DNA of 64,000 bases, taken from the NCBI RefSeq assembly GCF_000002425.4, contig NC_037270.1:10821935-10885934 (forward strand). Reading direction: 5' to 3'. Below, in pieces: positions 63,325 to 64,000 of the stretch; the first letter of the stretch is position 1, and each line of letters opens with the position of its first letter. The DNA is from Physcomitrium patens (lineage: Eukaryota > Streptophyta > Bryopsida > Funariales > Funariaceae). The translations under genes were made by a program, and so were the position numbers. A model generated the notes under the pieces. That model was not told the DNA's origin. It made no database searches and saw only the letters and a list, made by a program, of their open reading frames with translations.

Positions 63325-64000
63325 TTATGATATAAAAACGTTATATCTTGCCATCTATTTGAAAAAGAACATATTATTCTTTATAAACTTTATTTTGTTT
63401 TATTGTCTAGGAGGTTGTGACAATTGCAATATCTTGTTCGATAAATCCTCAAACAATAGTTCTTGAATTGAATTTTCCAGTTGTTGATTCTCCATCTTTA
63501 ACATCAAAGTTATACAAAAATTATAAACTATAATAGAAGGTAGAATGTAATTCTTATCAACTTTTATTTTTTTTTATACTAAAAAATTAATTTTCTCTTT
63601 ATCTTCATTTTGATGAATGGCATTGATGAAAAGCATCAATCTTTTTAATTGTATTTATAAGATTCTTAGGTGTTTCCTATGTACATTCAATAATATTATA
63701 TCTAGGCTAATACATAAGATATTTCAATCTATTTCAATAATTACCTTAAATCTAAGACTTCTTCAATCTCAAACTCTTTATTATTGTCTATTTTTAAAGA
63801 AAGAAGTAGCATTTATCTTCTTCTTGGAATATTCATTATTTTGTATGGTTTAAGAAGACATACATAAAATATAAGATGGATCTTAATTGACTTTGGTAGT
63901 TATAATCAATAAGCAATTCGATTGATTTATTTATAAATAAAAAAAGATTCAAGCCTATAATAATCCAACTTGTTATAAGGACAAATAGTCTTGATATTGC
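63325..64000 (-). mobile_element. Copy 4 continued (3' part of pol), runs off the window
   Basis: Resumes copy 1-like sequence exactly where 36,836 left off: AACGTTATATCTTGCCATCT, then the untranslated part and decayed chromodomain and integrase-end codons (copy 1 from about 40,515 to 41,180). No open frame is intact. The other LTR of copy 4 should lie to the right of the window. Confidence 0.65.

Overview
The window looks like a piece of a moss nuclear genome, most likely Physcomitrium or a close relative. The reasons are the plant gene families with short introns and GT/AG sites, small GC-richer gene islands sitting in very AT-rich repeat DNA, and chromodomain Ty3/gypsy retroelements. The species call is an inference; no sequence search was possible.

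Left half (about 0.9-35 kb), gene islands. Two genes can be assembled exon by exon with good confidence. The first is a five-exon TAR/alliinase-type aminotransferase with an EGF-like domain (12,019-14,006, minus). The second is a four-exon RING E3 ligase carrying several SUMO-interacting motifs (18,810-about 21,020, minus), a probable SUMO-targeted ubiquitin ligase. A small single-pass membrane protein (33,347-33,619, minus) is plausible. Three coding relics are also present: the end of a bHLH factor (2.3-2.85 kb), a condensation/acyltransferase-superfamily gene with an in-frame TAG and a missing middle (30,332-31,795), and an unrecognised frame-scrambled relic (22.8-23.7 kb). Between the islands lie AT-rich stretches (3.2-8.2, 9.35-10.2 and 26.1-29.2 kb) with TA microsatellites and no gene that I can support.

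Right half (about 35.8-64 kb), a tower of nested LTR retrotransposons, all in the same (minus) orientation. Copy 4 (LTR at 36,031) is split by copy 3 (36,837-63,324). Copy 3 is in turn split by three insertions: a solo LTR (37,353-38,687), an unclassified insert X (about 39,080-47,315) and copy 2 (47,727-58,489). Insert X contains the young copy 1 (39,677-46,050). Copy 2 contains a gag-only element (51,271-55,656). Copies 1-4 belong to one chromovirus family or to closely related families. Copy 1 has 553-bp LTRs that differ at three positions, a 5-bp target duplication and an open 1,162-codon pol frame ending in a chromodomain.

Points worth a second look in this family: gag carries the same in-frame TGA in two copies of different age; pol lies in the -1 frame after gag with an A-rich possible slip site in three copies; a near-perfect 13-bp hairpin sits beside the LTR TATA box; and the tRNA-iMet-like primer site is displaced from the LTR edge.
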